A stretch of 64,000 nt of DNA from Paramacrobiotus metropolitanus (GCF_019649055.1 NW_026570237.1:434001-498000), one strand, 5' to 3'; shown: positions 31,623-44,444, counted from the first letter of the stretch. Translations and numbers: made by a program. Notes: generated from the sequence alone by a model not told the origin.

Positions 31623-34600
31623 TAATAAACTGGATTAATGTGATGTAACTACATCATTGTTTGTAGGTGTCTCAACCGCTGCGTCCCCGACCAGCGAGTG
31701 CGGCACACCAGCCAGTGCGTCAGTTGCAAGAGAATGTAGGCAATTCTAGCAGTTCCATATGTCTTCTTCCGCCCTCAATGGCCACTAGCTGGCGTATCAT
31801 CATCACGTGTATAATCCTCACATTACAGGTAAAGGTCGACCATTCCAGGAATGTCTTAAGTTTATCTGAAGTCCAACCCACATAAGTCCAAATAATACAA
31901 CCAACACTGGAATTCCTAGTAGCAGACTGTATTATTAGATAAAATGTTGAAAGAAATCTAGACACGTGACTGACACGTTAACACAACCTCACTCTTTCCC
32001 GCACTTTCTCACAAATTTCGGTCAAACAATCCACCTGCAAGGAAAGACCATCTGGGCACTTCCGCCCACAAACGCCATTATCAGGCGTTTCAATTCGAAA
32101 TGCGATTATCAACTGATCAAATGCGGTCGGATGCTTGTGAAGGATTTGCAGTTCAATCGGCATCAAAGTGTAGCCAGATTCCGTGGTGGTGTGATTCTAA
32201 CAAATGATTGCTACCCGAGTAGATGCTTTAAGAAAACGGTTTGCCGGATACTTTTGGGAGTGTTTGCCGGATACTTTTGTGAGAAGGAGTGGCTCCTCCG
32301 TACACCCGCGCTCCAGTTAGGTTGTTTTGCTGTCTTTTGCTGCAGTTTCTGTCCTAATAGTACTACTCTAGACCTGTTCTGTTTAACTAGATCTGCAATC
32401 TGGCACGTTCTGAGTTTGACAGATTTAGTTGTCTGAGCTGCTTGCTTTTTCCTTTCGACCCGCAGCATTCTGCTGCGGTGGCCATGATGTCTTGAATGTG
32501 TGAGAGATAACAAGGTGTGGAGTGGGTAGGCGTACAGTTTTCGTTTCTGTTGGCTCAGGGGTCAGCTAGCCCCGCTCATCCCCTGTGAGACTTCGTTAGC
32601 ATGAAATTGTTTACGCGTACTTCGGTAAACCTTTTACTCCGGCATCCCTCTGGCTGCTGTACTACAGTCCGGAACCCGGCACGTTGAAAATGCAGCATGG
32701 CATCCGCATAGCATAGTTGGAGATGCTGCGTAGCATCTGCAAGTACGTACAGATGTTACGCCGACCAATAGGAAAATTCGAAAATCAGTTTGAATCGGGT
32801 GCAGATGACAATCGTGTAGTCGCCAACGAGGGCTGATTCTCGTGCCGCGTTTTCAACTAGCGGGCTGCCGGAATAAAGTCCTAAAGTTAAAGAGATGCCG
32901 GAATTGCAGGTTTGTCCTGCACTCTCCACTCGAAGAATTACCGGCGCCCCGCGATCGAAGAAAGTTTCAGCGGTGCAATGCCCAACCCCATTGCTCCGAA
33001 GATTGGGAGAAATAACTAACTGCACCAGTTGCTGATGGTCTACTTTAAAGCGGTAGTTATAATGTACTATAGGCCGTCGATTTGCGCTAATGGCAAAGTA
33101 CACCTTAAATGGGATTAAAATGAGTTTCTCCTTTCAGTACGCGAATTCTGAGCCGTTGTACGCCAGGGCATGAACTATTCGCTACCTTTTAGATGGAACT
33201 TATCAGGACTTACCTAGTGGCATTCCCTAGCAAAATGGCAACATGTAAAAAACTAATGTGGAACACTCGATCTCACCAGCTTCCACCCGATTCGATTGAT
33301 AACACAAGCAGAGAAAATCAAAAACAGGAAAAGCGATTCCTCACACAAACAAGAACAAGAAACCAATGAAACAAGAACAATCCACGGTATTTTCCTGGAT
33401 TAGAATAATCAGTGCAAATATCTCCAGTCTCAGAATTTTCCGCCACCAGTTCATATGCATATCGCTCACACCGAAATACGCTCTTAAACACAGCCAACTG
33501 AACCTGTTAACGCGGATACGATGTGTTTGCGCTCTGACTGAAAATCGTGCCTTCATCGACCAGACTGCATCCGCATTCAATTATTGCAGTTTTTTTTTAA
33601 TTCCTGCCAGCTTTGGAAAATGCCTCTCCCTGTTATCCATTTACACCGTCTCTTTGCATGCAGCTTCTAAGTACTCTGTCCAATTCAGAGTCTGTGGGTC
33701 AGCGCGTATTCTTTGGCAGAGAACACAAGTTACTTTGCAAAACGTTTTTGCAGCACGATTCACTGATTCGAGGCGAGGTTGCAGGATTTGATTCACAGAC
33801 AATAATGTAATATGCAATTAAACGCCGTCAGCACTTCGTTTGCACAATCAGTTTGCTAAATTGAGGGCAGTCTACAAAATTATGCATTCAGACAAATTGC
33901 GCTGACTCGCAGGACAATAGAAAATGCAGAAAGAATAAAATAACGGCGAATAAAATGAAAACGTGTCACCAAAACCTATAAATGTTTTACGATTTCGTCA
34001 AACTTTGTTCTTTCAATAATTCAAATTCTTATGAATTTGAAATGCATAAACTTATTGTTAGAATTCAGATCTAAAAAGGCACGACAGAGCCACCCACTAG
34101 CAACTATTTTGGACAAACGTGCGACTCTCAACGCATTGGACTTTTCTAAATGTTCGTCCAGTTTCGTCTGGATTACTGCTCTACACTGTGGAGCAGCGCG
34201 TCTGTGTCCTTGCGCGAGAAGCTTGCTGTAGCACACCGTAACAGTAATCGAGCCATTGCAAAAATCCCACAACGCCAGTGAATCTCCTAATGGACGGTTT
34301 TGGAATACTCCCACTGTCCACGCGACGGCGGCACCAGGAGGCCATCTGGTTGTACAGATCAAACATCCGGTGCCGCACAACGTACCAGCGTACCTTACCG
34401 ATATGTTCAACCTTGGAGAGAAAAGCAAGACGTAAAGTTTGCGTAACGCCAGTCAACTGACCATCAGGACACGTGTGGTAACGAAATGCGGGAAAACAAC
34501 GCCATCCTGGAGACTGGGCAAGCTTTTGGATAAACTAAACCAAAGCGGCAGTAATATTCTTGAGCTGCGTACACTTGGCTGTTTTAAAAGCGCTTTGTTC

Positions 34601-35525
34601 ATGACTAAATTCTTTAACTAACTCTGAGTAGGTCGGCTGTTCAGGTGTCCTTTGGTCTGAATTTTCATTGATGTTAAATCGTGCTCTCCGTATTTCTCCA
34701 GCCAGGTTTAAAATCCCATGCTAGATGTCAGCCTAGCCGGATATGGGCAATCTGCACTGACTCAAATTAAATTAAATTAAATTAAAACACATTAAGCAGG
34801 CATGCTAGCAAGCAGGCATAGCTTTTCCTAAATTATTTTGAGTTTTGTTGTGATTACGGTTGACCTTTGCCCGCTTAGCAAAGAAATCGCAGCAAAAAAA
34901 GGTTTTCCTTTAAACTGAGCCACGGATTGCGGCTCTGGGTGTCTGTCTCATAATGCAATCTCATCTCTTTCTCTTTCAAGCCATTTATTTTTCCTACAAT
35001 TAATTTTACCCGACACTCACCACAAAACGTTCGTGAGCATATCTTTTTCCGCTTTTTGCCTTGTCTGCCGGGAGCGTGTTTACTACACGTCTGTTGGGGC
35101 ACGTGCCGCTTGAAATAGCAAAATGACTGTTTCATAAAATAATGAATCAGTAGAAGCACTTTCATGCTCTTGTCGCCTGCGTCTTTAAACGGACAAATTG
35201 ATGGGTTGATTACCGGGAATCTTTTTTGAAACGATGTCAGTTAGCAACCCTCCGCCATTAATAAGCAAAATGAAGCCTTCTGTGGAATAAAAATCCCGCT
35301 TATGGGCCCTTTTTTAAGCATCTTTTTTTTTTGAAAATTTTCTTCCCAGAAACATCAGTTAGTGGCATCCCACACTTGTTCTCAGTAGTGGACAACTGCA
35401 ATCTAGCTTTGTTTATTCTTCAGAGCTCTGAAATTTAATCATTCTGTGTCTAACAAATGGATGAACGGCTAGTTCGCCCCTCTGCGCGAACAGAAAGGGA
35501 AACTGAACGCCAACATACTGCATAG
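31623..35525. other. No supported gene
   Basis: Open frames such as 31966-32436 (+) and 34021-34428 (-) have no recognisable domains or splice context. A short AAATT microsatellite is at 34764-34787. Confidence 0.4.
34764..34787. repeat. (AAATT)n microsatellite
   Basis: Four to five perfect AAATT units in tandem. Confidence 0.9.
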
Positions 35526-37263
35526 GTGGATTTCAGAAACGCTTTCAACACTTTGTCCCGTGAAGCCGTCCTAGCCGCTGTGATGAAGCATTTTCCGGAG
35601 TACAGCGATTTTCTCTTCTGTGCATACGGCCATCATTCTACGCTATATGTGGATGACGTGTCGCTGTCTTCGGAGTCAGGCGTTCAACAGGGTGATCCGC
35701 TCGGTCCATTGCTGTTCAGTCTTGCGCTGCACCCATTGGTGGCCCTGCTGAACGCGGAACTCAATGCCTGGTTCTTAGACGACGGAACCCTGGGCGGAGC
35801 GCCAACGGTGGTAGCTGATTGTTTCCGTCGAATTATTGAAGGCGCACTCGCCATCGGCTTGCAAGTTAACGAGGCTAAGTGCGAACTGCTGGTGTTTGGG
35901 GGAACACCTGATTCGCGGCGTGTCGTCACTGAGGAATTCCTCGAACGTTACCCACGACTACGCATTTTGACGGAATCCACCATGTCTCTGCTCGGAGCTC
36001 CCGTACTGGATGACGCGATCGGGCCTCTTCTCAACGAGAAGGCTAGTACCTTGAAGTTGATGTGTGAACGACTTCAGTTACTACCTAGTCATCAAGCGTT
36101 GTTCCTCCTTAAAACTGTCTCGGGCGCCGAAAATTATCTATATGTTGCGGTGCTGTAATGCATGGAAATATCCCGCATTACTATACCAGCTGGATGAAGC
36201 GATGCGCTCCTGCTTCCAAAATCTGTCGAATGTACGGACCAATCACAACGACTACCCGCCTTGGCGTCAAGCAACACTACCGGTTAGCAGAGGTGGAATT
36301 GGCATCCGCCGGTCGGAAGAATTATCCCTTCCAGCCTTCTTGGCTTCGATTCATTCCGTATCCGGCTTACTTGCTACACTTCTGCCTAACCACGCCGCTG
36401 TTGACGCTACTGGTGCCTCGGAGTCTTGGAAATTGAAAGCCCGTCAACCCCAACTCCCGGAAACTCTTTTTCGAAAGTCCCAAAAGGCCTGGGACTTGCC
36501 GTTATGCAACGTGTCTCTTGCGGCTCTCCTGGAGGTATTTCAAGGAGACGAAATCAACACTGCGCGCCTGCTTGCCCAGTCTAGACCAGAAGCCGGAATT
36601 TGGTTGAACGCCTTGCCGTCCGCTCACATCGGCAATCTACTGGGGGACGACGAACTGAAGATCAGCATCGGCCTCCGACTCGGCGCCACGATCTGTGAAC
36701 CGCACGACTGCGTCAAATGCCACAAACCCGTTGGTGGTTACGGGCACCACGGGTTATCGTGTGTTTTCTCCGCCGGACGGCATCCGCGCCACGGCGGGTT
36801 AAACAGCATCATTTGTAGAGCCTTTGTATCCGCTGGTGTGCCTGCAAAACTAGAGCCGCGCGGCACATCTCACACAAACGAACGCCGCCCGGATGGCTGC
36901 ACGACATTCGCCTGGAAGCGCGGATTGTGTCTTGCATGGGACGTGACATGTGTAGACACGGTTGCGCTATCGCATCTTAAAGCCACTTCCACCACAGCGG
37001 GAGCGGCCGCTGCCCAGGCAGAAGGAAAGAAAGCAGGGCTATATTTCTATCTGACCGGCCGCTACCTATTCGTCCCGATCGCTTTCGAAACACTAGGCCC
37101 GTGGGGACCTTCGGCGATCGCCATCATCAAAGAGCTGGGAAAAAGACTGCAGCAGCACACCGGGGAAGCACGCTCGCACGAATTTCTGCGACAGCGTTTG
37201 TCCATCAAAATTCAGCGGGGAAATGCGGCTTCGGCGACATGCGCTGTGCATGAGATCAGTTAA
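35526..37263 (+). mobile_element. R2-like non-LTR retrotransposon, 5' truncated and frameshifted
   Basis: The element makes DNA from its RNA at the target site, using an RT and a C-terminal restriction-like endonuclease. It starts abruptly within RT motif A (DFRNAFN, Asp2), directly behind a TAG. It continues through GVQQGDPLGPLLFSLALHP (motif B) and WFLDDG (Asp85, Asp86), so all three RT aspartates remain. A frameshift near 36120 moves the frame, where a new 399-codon frame takes over. The rest has C-x2-C-x8-H-x4-C (Cys216, 219, His228, Cys233 of that frame), then RPDG (Asp277) and WDVT (Asp293), the R2-type zinc knuckle plus PD-(D/E)XK nuclease, and ends QRLSIKIQRGNAAS to a TAA. The upstream RT motifs and the N-terminal DNA-binding domain are missing, the usual result of 5' truncation. 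It cannot be autonomous. Confidence 0.9.
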
Positions 37264-37873
37264 TATTACCACAGCGCATGTGCTTAACCGAATGTAGAAG
37301 ACTACATGTTCAGTTATAATAACGACGTTACGTACGTTCCTGTAGAGTAGCTAAATTCAGTTGTCACTGAACTCGATACTGCCTGAGATCCTCAAGGGCA
37401 AGCTTTGTCAGAGACCGCTCACTCGAGGCGGTAGACACCTCTTGTGGCTTTCTCTGTCGCCCGCCCGCACATGGCAACGCCATTCGTGCCGCGCTATTAC
37501 GCTGCTCACTCAGCGCATACTTTGACTACGCTGACCAATCAGCGCATTTCTGCACTCTTGGGGGCGTAGCCCAGCACCTACGAGCGATTCCATGCTTTAC
37601 GGCATCAGCTGTTGCATACCTGCAGCACGCTGCATCATTATCACGATACTGACTTGCGCGCTCGCAGCTACTTTTTTCCGCAGTGATACCGCATTGGTTT
37701 TCTGTGTTTGTTTGTGGTTGCTTTATTGTTACCAATAAAGGCGATATTTGCCCCACTTTTCGCTCTGCTTCCGTGTCATATCTGATATGGTAGCAGCATC
37801 GTTCGGTTTTCCTTCCCGGAATCCTCTGAACTCCCAGTGAAGGCATAATCGGTCGAACTACGCTGATTGCCTA
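37264..37873. other. Probable 3' tail of the LINE, then no gene
   Basis: The 3' untranslated part of the R2-like element should lie here, but its end cannot be placed: there is no poly(A) and no obvious target-site duplication. An AATAAA is present near 37733. Confidence 0.35.
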
Positions 37874-38167
37874 TAAGTAGGCCAGCCATCCCGCGACCAT
37901 CATCCCCTGCATCATACGGATCTCACTGGAGATCCGCAGCGCGACGGAATAATCATACGGGCCAGGCTTATAAGTAGGCCTCCCGCAGCTTTGGCTCCCC
38001 GCGCAAAAACTGCGTTGGGTACGATCCTGTTGACCAAATAAGCACCCTACCGGGTTGCGTTGATACGGTCGGTGCCTATAAGTAGGTCCCCCGCAGCTTT
38101 GGCTTCCGGCGCAAAACTGCGTTCGGTACGGTCCTGCTACACCTTAACGCCCTATTGGGTGCGCTGC
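37874..38167. repeat. Tandem repeat, period about 108 bp
   Basis: TAAGTAGG recurs at 37874, 37971 and 38079. The last two units share long stretches including CCCGCAGCTTTGGCT, then GCGCAAAA(A)CTGCGTT and GGTACG(A/G)TCCTG. The first is a partial match. The array is GC-richer than its surroundings. Confidence 0.75.
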
Positions 38168-38439
38168 GGCCCTCACGGTAGAAGAGGGTGAAGTGGACGA
38201 CGGAGTCTGGACGACAGTCAGCATTGTCTGGATCGAAAAACGACCGGTAAGACCTGCTGTGGCGTCGTAGGTTTTCGCAGAACTTTCAAAAATTGGAGGT
38301 TTCCGCGTAGAACCTAAGTTGCTTTTTCGGATTCCTCGTAAACTTCTGTCCTAAAACAATAGAACACAACTATCGAGAAAATTTTCTTTGATTTTTACCG
38401 AATTATCGGCGAAAAACAACCGCCATTTTGTCCAGCCGG

Positions 38440-38640
38440 AATTTTCGCGAAAAAGTCGCGTGACGTCAGCGTGGTTATTTTCCATAAAATTTCGACCAAT
38501 CAGAACGCGTGGGAAACTTCCCCGTGTTATAACAGTCGTAGTGACTCATACTTTTTTGCATTTTTGCTCACGGCATGCTACTCGTGACGTAGAGCTTATT
38601 GCAAGACCATTTCGTACGTGACGTCACACTGGTCAGTAAC
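38440..38640 (+). promoter_or_regulatory. Candidate promoter with two TGACGTCA-type sites
   Basis: GTGACGTCAGC at about 38459-38469 and CGTGACGTCACAC at about 38618-38630 match the cAMP-response/ATF site TGACGTCA. Both lie upstream of the reading frame at 38771, after the 108-bp tandem repeats. Their role is inference from position. Confidence 0.3.
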
Positions 38641-38770
38641 GTAACATAGGGCCATAGGAAGCTAACGCTAAACCTGAGCTCTAGCGTACCTGACCAGCAC
38701 CAACCCGCGACAGCCAACTCAACGTTCCGGTCCGGACCAAGACCAAAGAAACTTTCTAAGTCCCACTACC

Positions 38771-39412
38771 ATGGGCCAAACCGAAAGCGCATTGGCCAAG
38801 GTGATGCCATACACCAGCCATGAGCAACTCCAACGGAGATTGCTCAGTCCAATGGACAGGCGCCAACCAAACGAATACAAGAAGCAGCTCGGGAAGAATT
38901 ATGCCACGCGTGAACCAACGGGACCCTACGGGTTCCGTAACGCCAAAAAAGGCTGTTCTGACCCAGACGAGCCAAACTCGGCCGGCTCTACGAGTTCGAT
39001 CGAGGCCAGGGCCAGGCGGGACAAACAAATCCTGCCGGCTGACCTGGAGACCAGTGATGAAAGTCTGGACGCCACCCGGGATGACACATTCCTGGAGGCA
39101 TCCGACGAGTTGTCCGAGGCCAACCAGCCTCAGGACAGCCAACCTGGCGCCGATAGGACGGCCCAGAACAACAGTGTCCCTTGGGACTTGGCGCACCAAC
39201 CGGCCATGCCTGGCTCGGGCCAAGTCCAACTTGAGGCGCCGACGGCGGCCACAAGTGAGGACAAGACACGCACCGATGGACCAGGGCCAAACAACTTGGC
39301 CCACCCTAGGAAGCGGCGCGGCTTGCAGGTACAGAACAAAACCGGACCATTTAAAGTACGCCAACGCATTACGGTTCATCAGACTATAAGATATTTTCTG
39401 AAAGCAGAGTAA
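38771..39412 (+). CDS. GC-rich unknown frame with MGQ myristoylation-type start
   Basis: An intact 213-codon frame runs from ATG 38771 (context ACCATGG, close to an ideal eukaryotic start) to a TAA. The product begins MGQTESALAK: Gly2 with Ser/Thr at 4-6 fits N-myristoylation. The body is polar and disordered-looking, rich in Pro, Asp, Ser and Gln (SDPDEPNSAGSTSSIEARAR, ETSDESLDATRDD), and ends in basic RKRRGLQVQNKTGPFKVRQR. A myristoylated basic/polar N-terminus recalls retroelement Gag matrix or membrane-attached adaptor proteins, but no capsid or zinc knuckle follows. The other plus frame (38820-39389) and the minus strand (38756-39469) are also open, so codon evidence is weakened. Confidence 0.45.
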   Translation: MGQTESALAKVMPYTSHEQLQRRLLSPMDRRQPNEYKKQLGKNYATREPTGPYGFRNAKKGCSDPDEPNSAGSTSSIEARARRDKQILPADLETSDESLDATRDDTFLEASDELSEANQPQDSQPGADRTAQNNSVPWDLAHQPAMPGSGQVQLEAPTAATSEDKTRTDGPGPNNLAHPRKRRGLQVQNKTGPFKVRQRITVHQTIRYFLKAE

Positions 39413-39723
39413 AAACCATAATCTGAAAATCGTAAGTGGCAAATCTTCCCCATATCCAACTTGCTCCATCGTAGGTTTTTTTGGTTTGCGTATTCACAGG
39501 ATTCGAACGCAATTTTTTTAAATTCGATTGGAATTCGCGAGCTAATGTTTCAAGTAAACACGCTTCATCAAGCCATACTGACGCGTGATACTGCAGATAC
39601 ATGATTTGATATGATCGCTGTGTGAGATCATCTGCAACGTAGTGCTTAATTTTATTCAGTTTCGGCCAAATCCCAACGTGGGAAGATCGCAGGTTAAGTA
39701 GCGGTTGCTACCTGTCGACGATG

Positions 39724-40150
39724 AAGTGAGGAAATGAAGCGCGATGTTGCTTTATCAGCAGCTGGTAATGCGACAGATGCGGCAGACCATACTACCCCTG
39801 AGCAGTCGATGACCCCAGCGGTACGGTTTTAGTGCAACCGCCCGAGGCGCCTACCAACCAGATGTCATCCTCTTCCGGTTGACAACTCCTGGCCATGCCA
39901 CAGTTCATCCCCATGAGAATTATCATGCGCAGACGGAGAAAGTTCCAATCCCCTTCCTTTGTCAGTTCTCCATCGTCTTCTGGGTGGTCAGGCAGTGCAA
40001 TCGGCATCAGCAGGTATCGGACGAGTGTTAATCGTTTTTCAACATATCATTGTCTTGTTTCAAGTTTGCCCGCGGGGGATTCATGCCTATATCCGTATGG
40101 ATCGCCACCAAAACGTCGTCACTCGATCATACGACCGTTAGCATCTTAGT
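39724..40150 (+). pseudogene. Possible coding remnant, unknown
   Basis: A start-like MKRDVALSAAGNATDAADHT and then PEAPTNQMSSSS are protein-like but in different frames, and stops follow soon after. A further stretch (ATVHPHENYHAQTEKVPIP) is in a third frame. It may belong with the Pro-rich frame at 40.6 kb. Weak call. Confidence 0.25.
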
Positions 40151-40559
40151 GCACAAGGTACTGCCGTAACAGCCTAAAAAATCCGCAAAAAATATTGATA
40201 AGCGGAAGGCGTAGACAGTTAAATTAACATTTATCATGTCAAGTAAGATTTTCAGAGAGTGAAAACACCCAAACGGAGGGAAAAGCGGATGGCAGCGATG
40301 TCATCGCCTTGAAATTAAAATGATCCGGTCCAAGAGCAATCCAACTGTCGAATTTTCGCTACCAGCCGTAAGGTAAATGACTTATAAATATTATTATTAT
40401 AGTAAGTTAGTAAACTGGCTTATTTATTTAAGTAAGTACATTACTGGCCTTTTAATGCCACATGTGGATTTTGACGCCATAATTTTGTGCAATTAGCGGC
40501 TTGGGAAGATCCTGACAAAGCTGGCATCGATGACAACGATGGTGAAATCGTCGTCGTCT

Positions 40560-41203
40560 CATCATGTCAGAGCAAGAAGATGTAGCCTCTGGTTCTAACG
40601 TACCTAGCCCCGCCAGGTACCAGAAAGGAGGCGCCACCGTCCCCGTTTAAGAAACGCAAGTCAATCCATGAACGTTTCGATACTATGCCACCATCAGCGG
40701 TGCAGTACGGAACTGGACGCGCTAGAGGAGTACTTAGGGCGCCGGCAACTCCACGACCATGGCCGCCTGTAGCTATACCCGAATTGCGGCACCCGCCTGT
40801 GGCCGTATGAGGATTGGAGCATCCACCGTTTGTCTGGGGCCGCACCCTAGCACTTCGCATATGGCACTAGCAGTTCCACGTGCAGAACTGATGATCTGGC
40901 TGAATGTTCCTCTCCACTTGGTGCGTTCATGGGGATTCCGAGGATACATATCGGCTATGCCACGATATCACCCCGGTATGCCATGATCAGGACAGCCATT
41001 TCCGCACTGGTATGAGCTAAATGCGTATCAACGGGAGTACGAAATGATGATGAACATCATGCGCGGTTTGGTATCAACGGTAATGCCAACAATGCGCACT
41101 GCTTTGGTATGAACGGGAATGACAATAATGGGCACGGAAACAATCTTTGCGCAGCGAATTGAGAGACTCGGTGTTGACAAATGTGGCGTTTCAATCATTG
41201 CAT
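40560..41203 (+). pseudogene. Pro-rich basic coding remnant, unknown
   Basis: A frame beginning near 40610 gives APPSPFKKRKSIHERFD with a nuclear-localisation-like KKRK, then APATPRPWPPVAIPELRHPP. It is interrupted by a TGA at about 40808. The signal resumes with PRYHPGMP, SGQPFPHWYELNAYQREYEM and a Met/Thr-rich stretch, broken by TGA near 40984 and again near 41117, ending IERLGVDKCGVSIIA. No family is recognised. Confidence 0.3.
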
Positions 41204-43617
41204 AAGTTTTAAGCACATCGTTGGCGCGCATGATCAAAGGATTGACCAGCTGACTCGATCTTTTCAGTGTTTATCGCCCCCGTTACCACAATCTTTGTAC
41301 CGAGTACGCCATTACACTACTAAACTGCCCATATCCTTGAGCCACTGCTCCTTAAAATCCTCCCTGTCTTTGATAAACTCTCCCATTCCTAGTTTTCTAC
41401 CTTCCCCTTAATGGCTTTGGAGGAGATGATTAAATTCCAAAAATCATTTGCACCACAGGAGACTACCAGAATTGGCTTTTTTTAATCCGCAATGGTAACC
41501 GTTTGAACATAATTTCATCAGATTGCATAACAAGATCATACAGATCTACCGCTCAGACTTCCAGAAATAACGTGACGAAGAAGTTCCACCCCCGGCTAAC
41601 ATTCAACAGCGATATGCCTTAACGCACTTAGCCTGCCTCCTTCTGATGCGCGCATCGACGTCAAAACTGGCGCAACATCCACAAATGACATTTCCAATGT
41701 TGGGGTCACCGACGACGTCAATCTTAAAGACCTTTGGGTCGCCAGATCACTCAGTGCCGTCAAGCCGGTTATTCATTAGGTGACTGCGTTTATGTAGATC
41801 GGAAATAATAGGTCGAAGTTGTGACATTTCAGCTGCAAGTGAAATGTGTTATTTGGCTTGGCTTGTCCTGTTCAAGATATAAAGCACAGCGTTCCAACGT
41901 CGACCAAAACAAGAAACATGATGGAGTACAAGATTCCGGTGTGTCCGCGATATTTAAAGTTTGCGTGGATGGTAATGGTAATTTGACGGGAAAACAAAAT
42001 TTCACTTTTTCAGTTCACACCGTTTAGCTTCACAAACAGCATCAACAAATTCGAAGAATGGGCAACAGTAATAGCGTTTCCGACAATGAAGCGTTCTTCA
42101 CCGTTCACGATTACCAGGAGCCATTTTAGCGTTACGACAAGCTGAGCAGGAAATCCTACTCTTGCGTGATTGTACCGCCAATGAAACAGTAGGATCCCAA
42201 GTAAACAGATTTTCTGTTTTTTTATATGAAAAATTTTGCGCGTTTGCGGACGCGATGACGGAAGAGATACATCAGCAAGCCGCCTGAATGGCAAATTTTT
42301 TTATGCTGTTTCCAGAGTTGCATGTGTGCCCTGTAACGGCAATGGTCGTCCGCAGTATCTGTCCGTTAACCGTCTAATTTTTTTCTACAACAGGCTGAAA
42401 AAAAAGCGTCGCAAGCAAGCTGCCGAACATGCTCTTATGACAGCTGATGATAAGCGCAACGACGTGGCTGGTAATCAGTCACGTTTGATTCATCCATTTT
42501 AGATATGCAGCGTAAACGCTTGGTAGTCAGTCGTCTAGCAATTTTATAGCTCCATACCCGCCGTCCAATTAATCGTCGCAACATCTCTCTTAATTCTTCG
42601 ATGGACAGTTCCTTGACTGCAGCTTGTAATACCCACTATCTCCTCGTAACGGTACACGATCATATATCAGGCAACACAGAAATTTATACAGGACTGCAGT
42701 AGCCCCCATACAGAAGTTCAGTACCTTGAGCGTTGAGATAAGTCAAGCCGCCGAGCGACCGCGGTAGTACTAGCACAGTTGACTGTGTAAGCCCGTAATC
42801 AATTTACGTGACAAACCGATATAACTACTGATAATACAATCGAGCACACCTGTTGGAAACTAACTTTCTAAGGAAGGAACGATTACCTTGCCTTTTTAGC
42901 TATTCATAAAATGCTTCCAGTACCTTGATTTTACAGCGCGATTTGTTTCTATCGGTTTTTTTTATCGGGAATTGCAGGGGGGTCCAGTATATGTGCATAC
43001 GTCAACTAATCATCGACCCAAAGAAGGCATGTTTCCCCTTTCAAGCGGGTGACTTTCGGAGATAACGGTAATTGTTGAGTCAAGCCCTCCAATCTCAAAG
43101 AAGTTTTTGACGGCTGGCATATACGGTTCACTACAAGTTTGCCTGGAAGTCTTTCCCCTATGCACTACGACACAAATGTGTTGCGCTGAATTCTATTGTC
43201 TACTTTGCGATTGTCAGAACAGATTTTCAAAATCTGCGTTCCATATTCCAGCTCCTTTAATATGCTGCATGTTCAATTTTCTTTAGTTGTTTCCCTGGAT
43301 ACAGTTCACAAACACAACGGAAACGAAAAACGGTGGCTAGATAAGTCTTTAGACAGATATGCCATGAAGCCATTAACTCCTTTCGGGCGTTCCCACTTAA
43401 TCCTGGTGTGCTTGTTGACTTTTGTTGGAGTTCTTCCACATGAATCGATATAGTTATGGGGTTCTTGCGTAGGCAATGTCTGCGATCGCATCGGTGAGGA
43501 CGCAAAAGAATCAGAAAAAAACTGCCGTCATCCGGTTTCCAGTTGTAACACTATCCCTGAAGGACTTCTTGTAAGACCAACGGTGCAATAACTATTTTTT
43601 TCAGATGCACTGGTGTC
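41204..43617. other. No firmly supported gene
   Basis: A frame at 41821-42027 (+) has FKVCVDGNGNLTGKQNFTF. A second at 42400-42500 (+), after an acceptor-like TTCTACAACAG, encodes a basic KKKRRKQAAEHALMTADDKR tail. Either could be an exon, but neither links to anything else. Confidence 0.3.
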
Positions 43618-43950
43618 TTACAGCTTCGTTCCTTGCGAAAAAGCACCGTAAGACGGTTCAAATTTAACATTGTAATTATCTACATTAAAGCCAGCATCAT
43701 AATTATGATTAATCACAGTTCGTGCGGCGAACTGGAATGCTTCGTGTGGACGCATCTTGCGTGTATAGATGCTAGTGGTGTCTCGGTCGAAAATCTGCTG
43801 AAACCCGACATTCAACATTAACAGAGCAGCCGATAAGGAAGCAATCGCGTTCAACAAGGGAGATATTTTAGAAATTATGGGTGACATTTCAGGGAAATAA
43901 ATGTCTCTGTGAAAAAAAATATTGGCGAAAAAGCGCATCAAGAAACACAA
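43618..43950 (-). CDS. Possible membrane-protein exon, unknown
   Basis: The 110-codon frame has a hydrophobic segment (LLNAIASLSAALLMLNVGF) followed by a polar part with FAARTVINHNYDAGFNVDNY and FEPSYGAFSQGTKL to a TAA. It looks like an exon of a membrane or secreted protein. No family is recognised. Confidence 0.28.
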   Translation of the reverse strand: MCFLMRFFANIFFHRDIYFPEMSPIISKISPLLNAIASLSAALLMLNVGFQQIFDRDTTSIYTRKMRPHEAFQFAARTVINHNYDAGFNVDNYNVKFEPSYGAFSQGTKL

Positions 43951-44444
43951 CTAAAATTTTCAGAATCGGAAAATATCTTATACAGGCTTTTTGACAGGGA
44001 ATTGTACCGAAACTTCGTCCTCGCGTGTACCGCCCAATAGGCAGTGCGCCTCTTCGATTTGCAGTATGGTAGTGCTTCGCACGTGTTGTACGGTTTAGCG
44101 CGTATTTCTGCACAATGTTGTAAAATTCTTCTAATATATATGGAATTAGGAAGCCAGGTTCTCAGATTAAATCACCACATGATCTCTTCTTATTGGCACA
44201 ACATGCGCCCAAACGATGGTTATTAACTAAAAGCTGAAAAAACTTTCAATTTACTGTAAATCAAAATTTTATTTTGACTGAGTAATTGCGGCGTAATTTG
44301 TTATGCATTGCTCATCCTTCGTGATACAGTGAATTTAGTTAGTAGAGCGTGTTTTGAGTGCGATGACAGAGAACATTTGTTGGAATTTTGAATTCAAAGA
44401 CACCAAGTGTGTTGTGGTTTTACTTCGGCAGATCAGTGTAATAG

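Noticed and set aside
31966-32436. 156-codon plus frame
   Set aside because: No ATG-based start of quality, no domain, Cys-rich only in its second half; likely chance.
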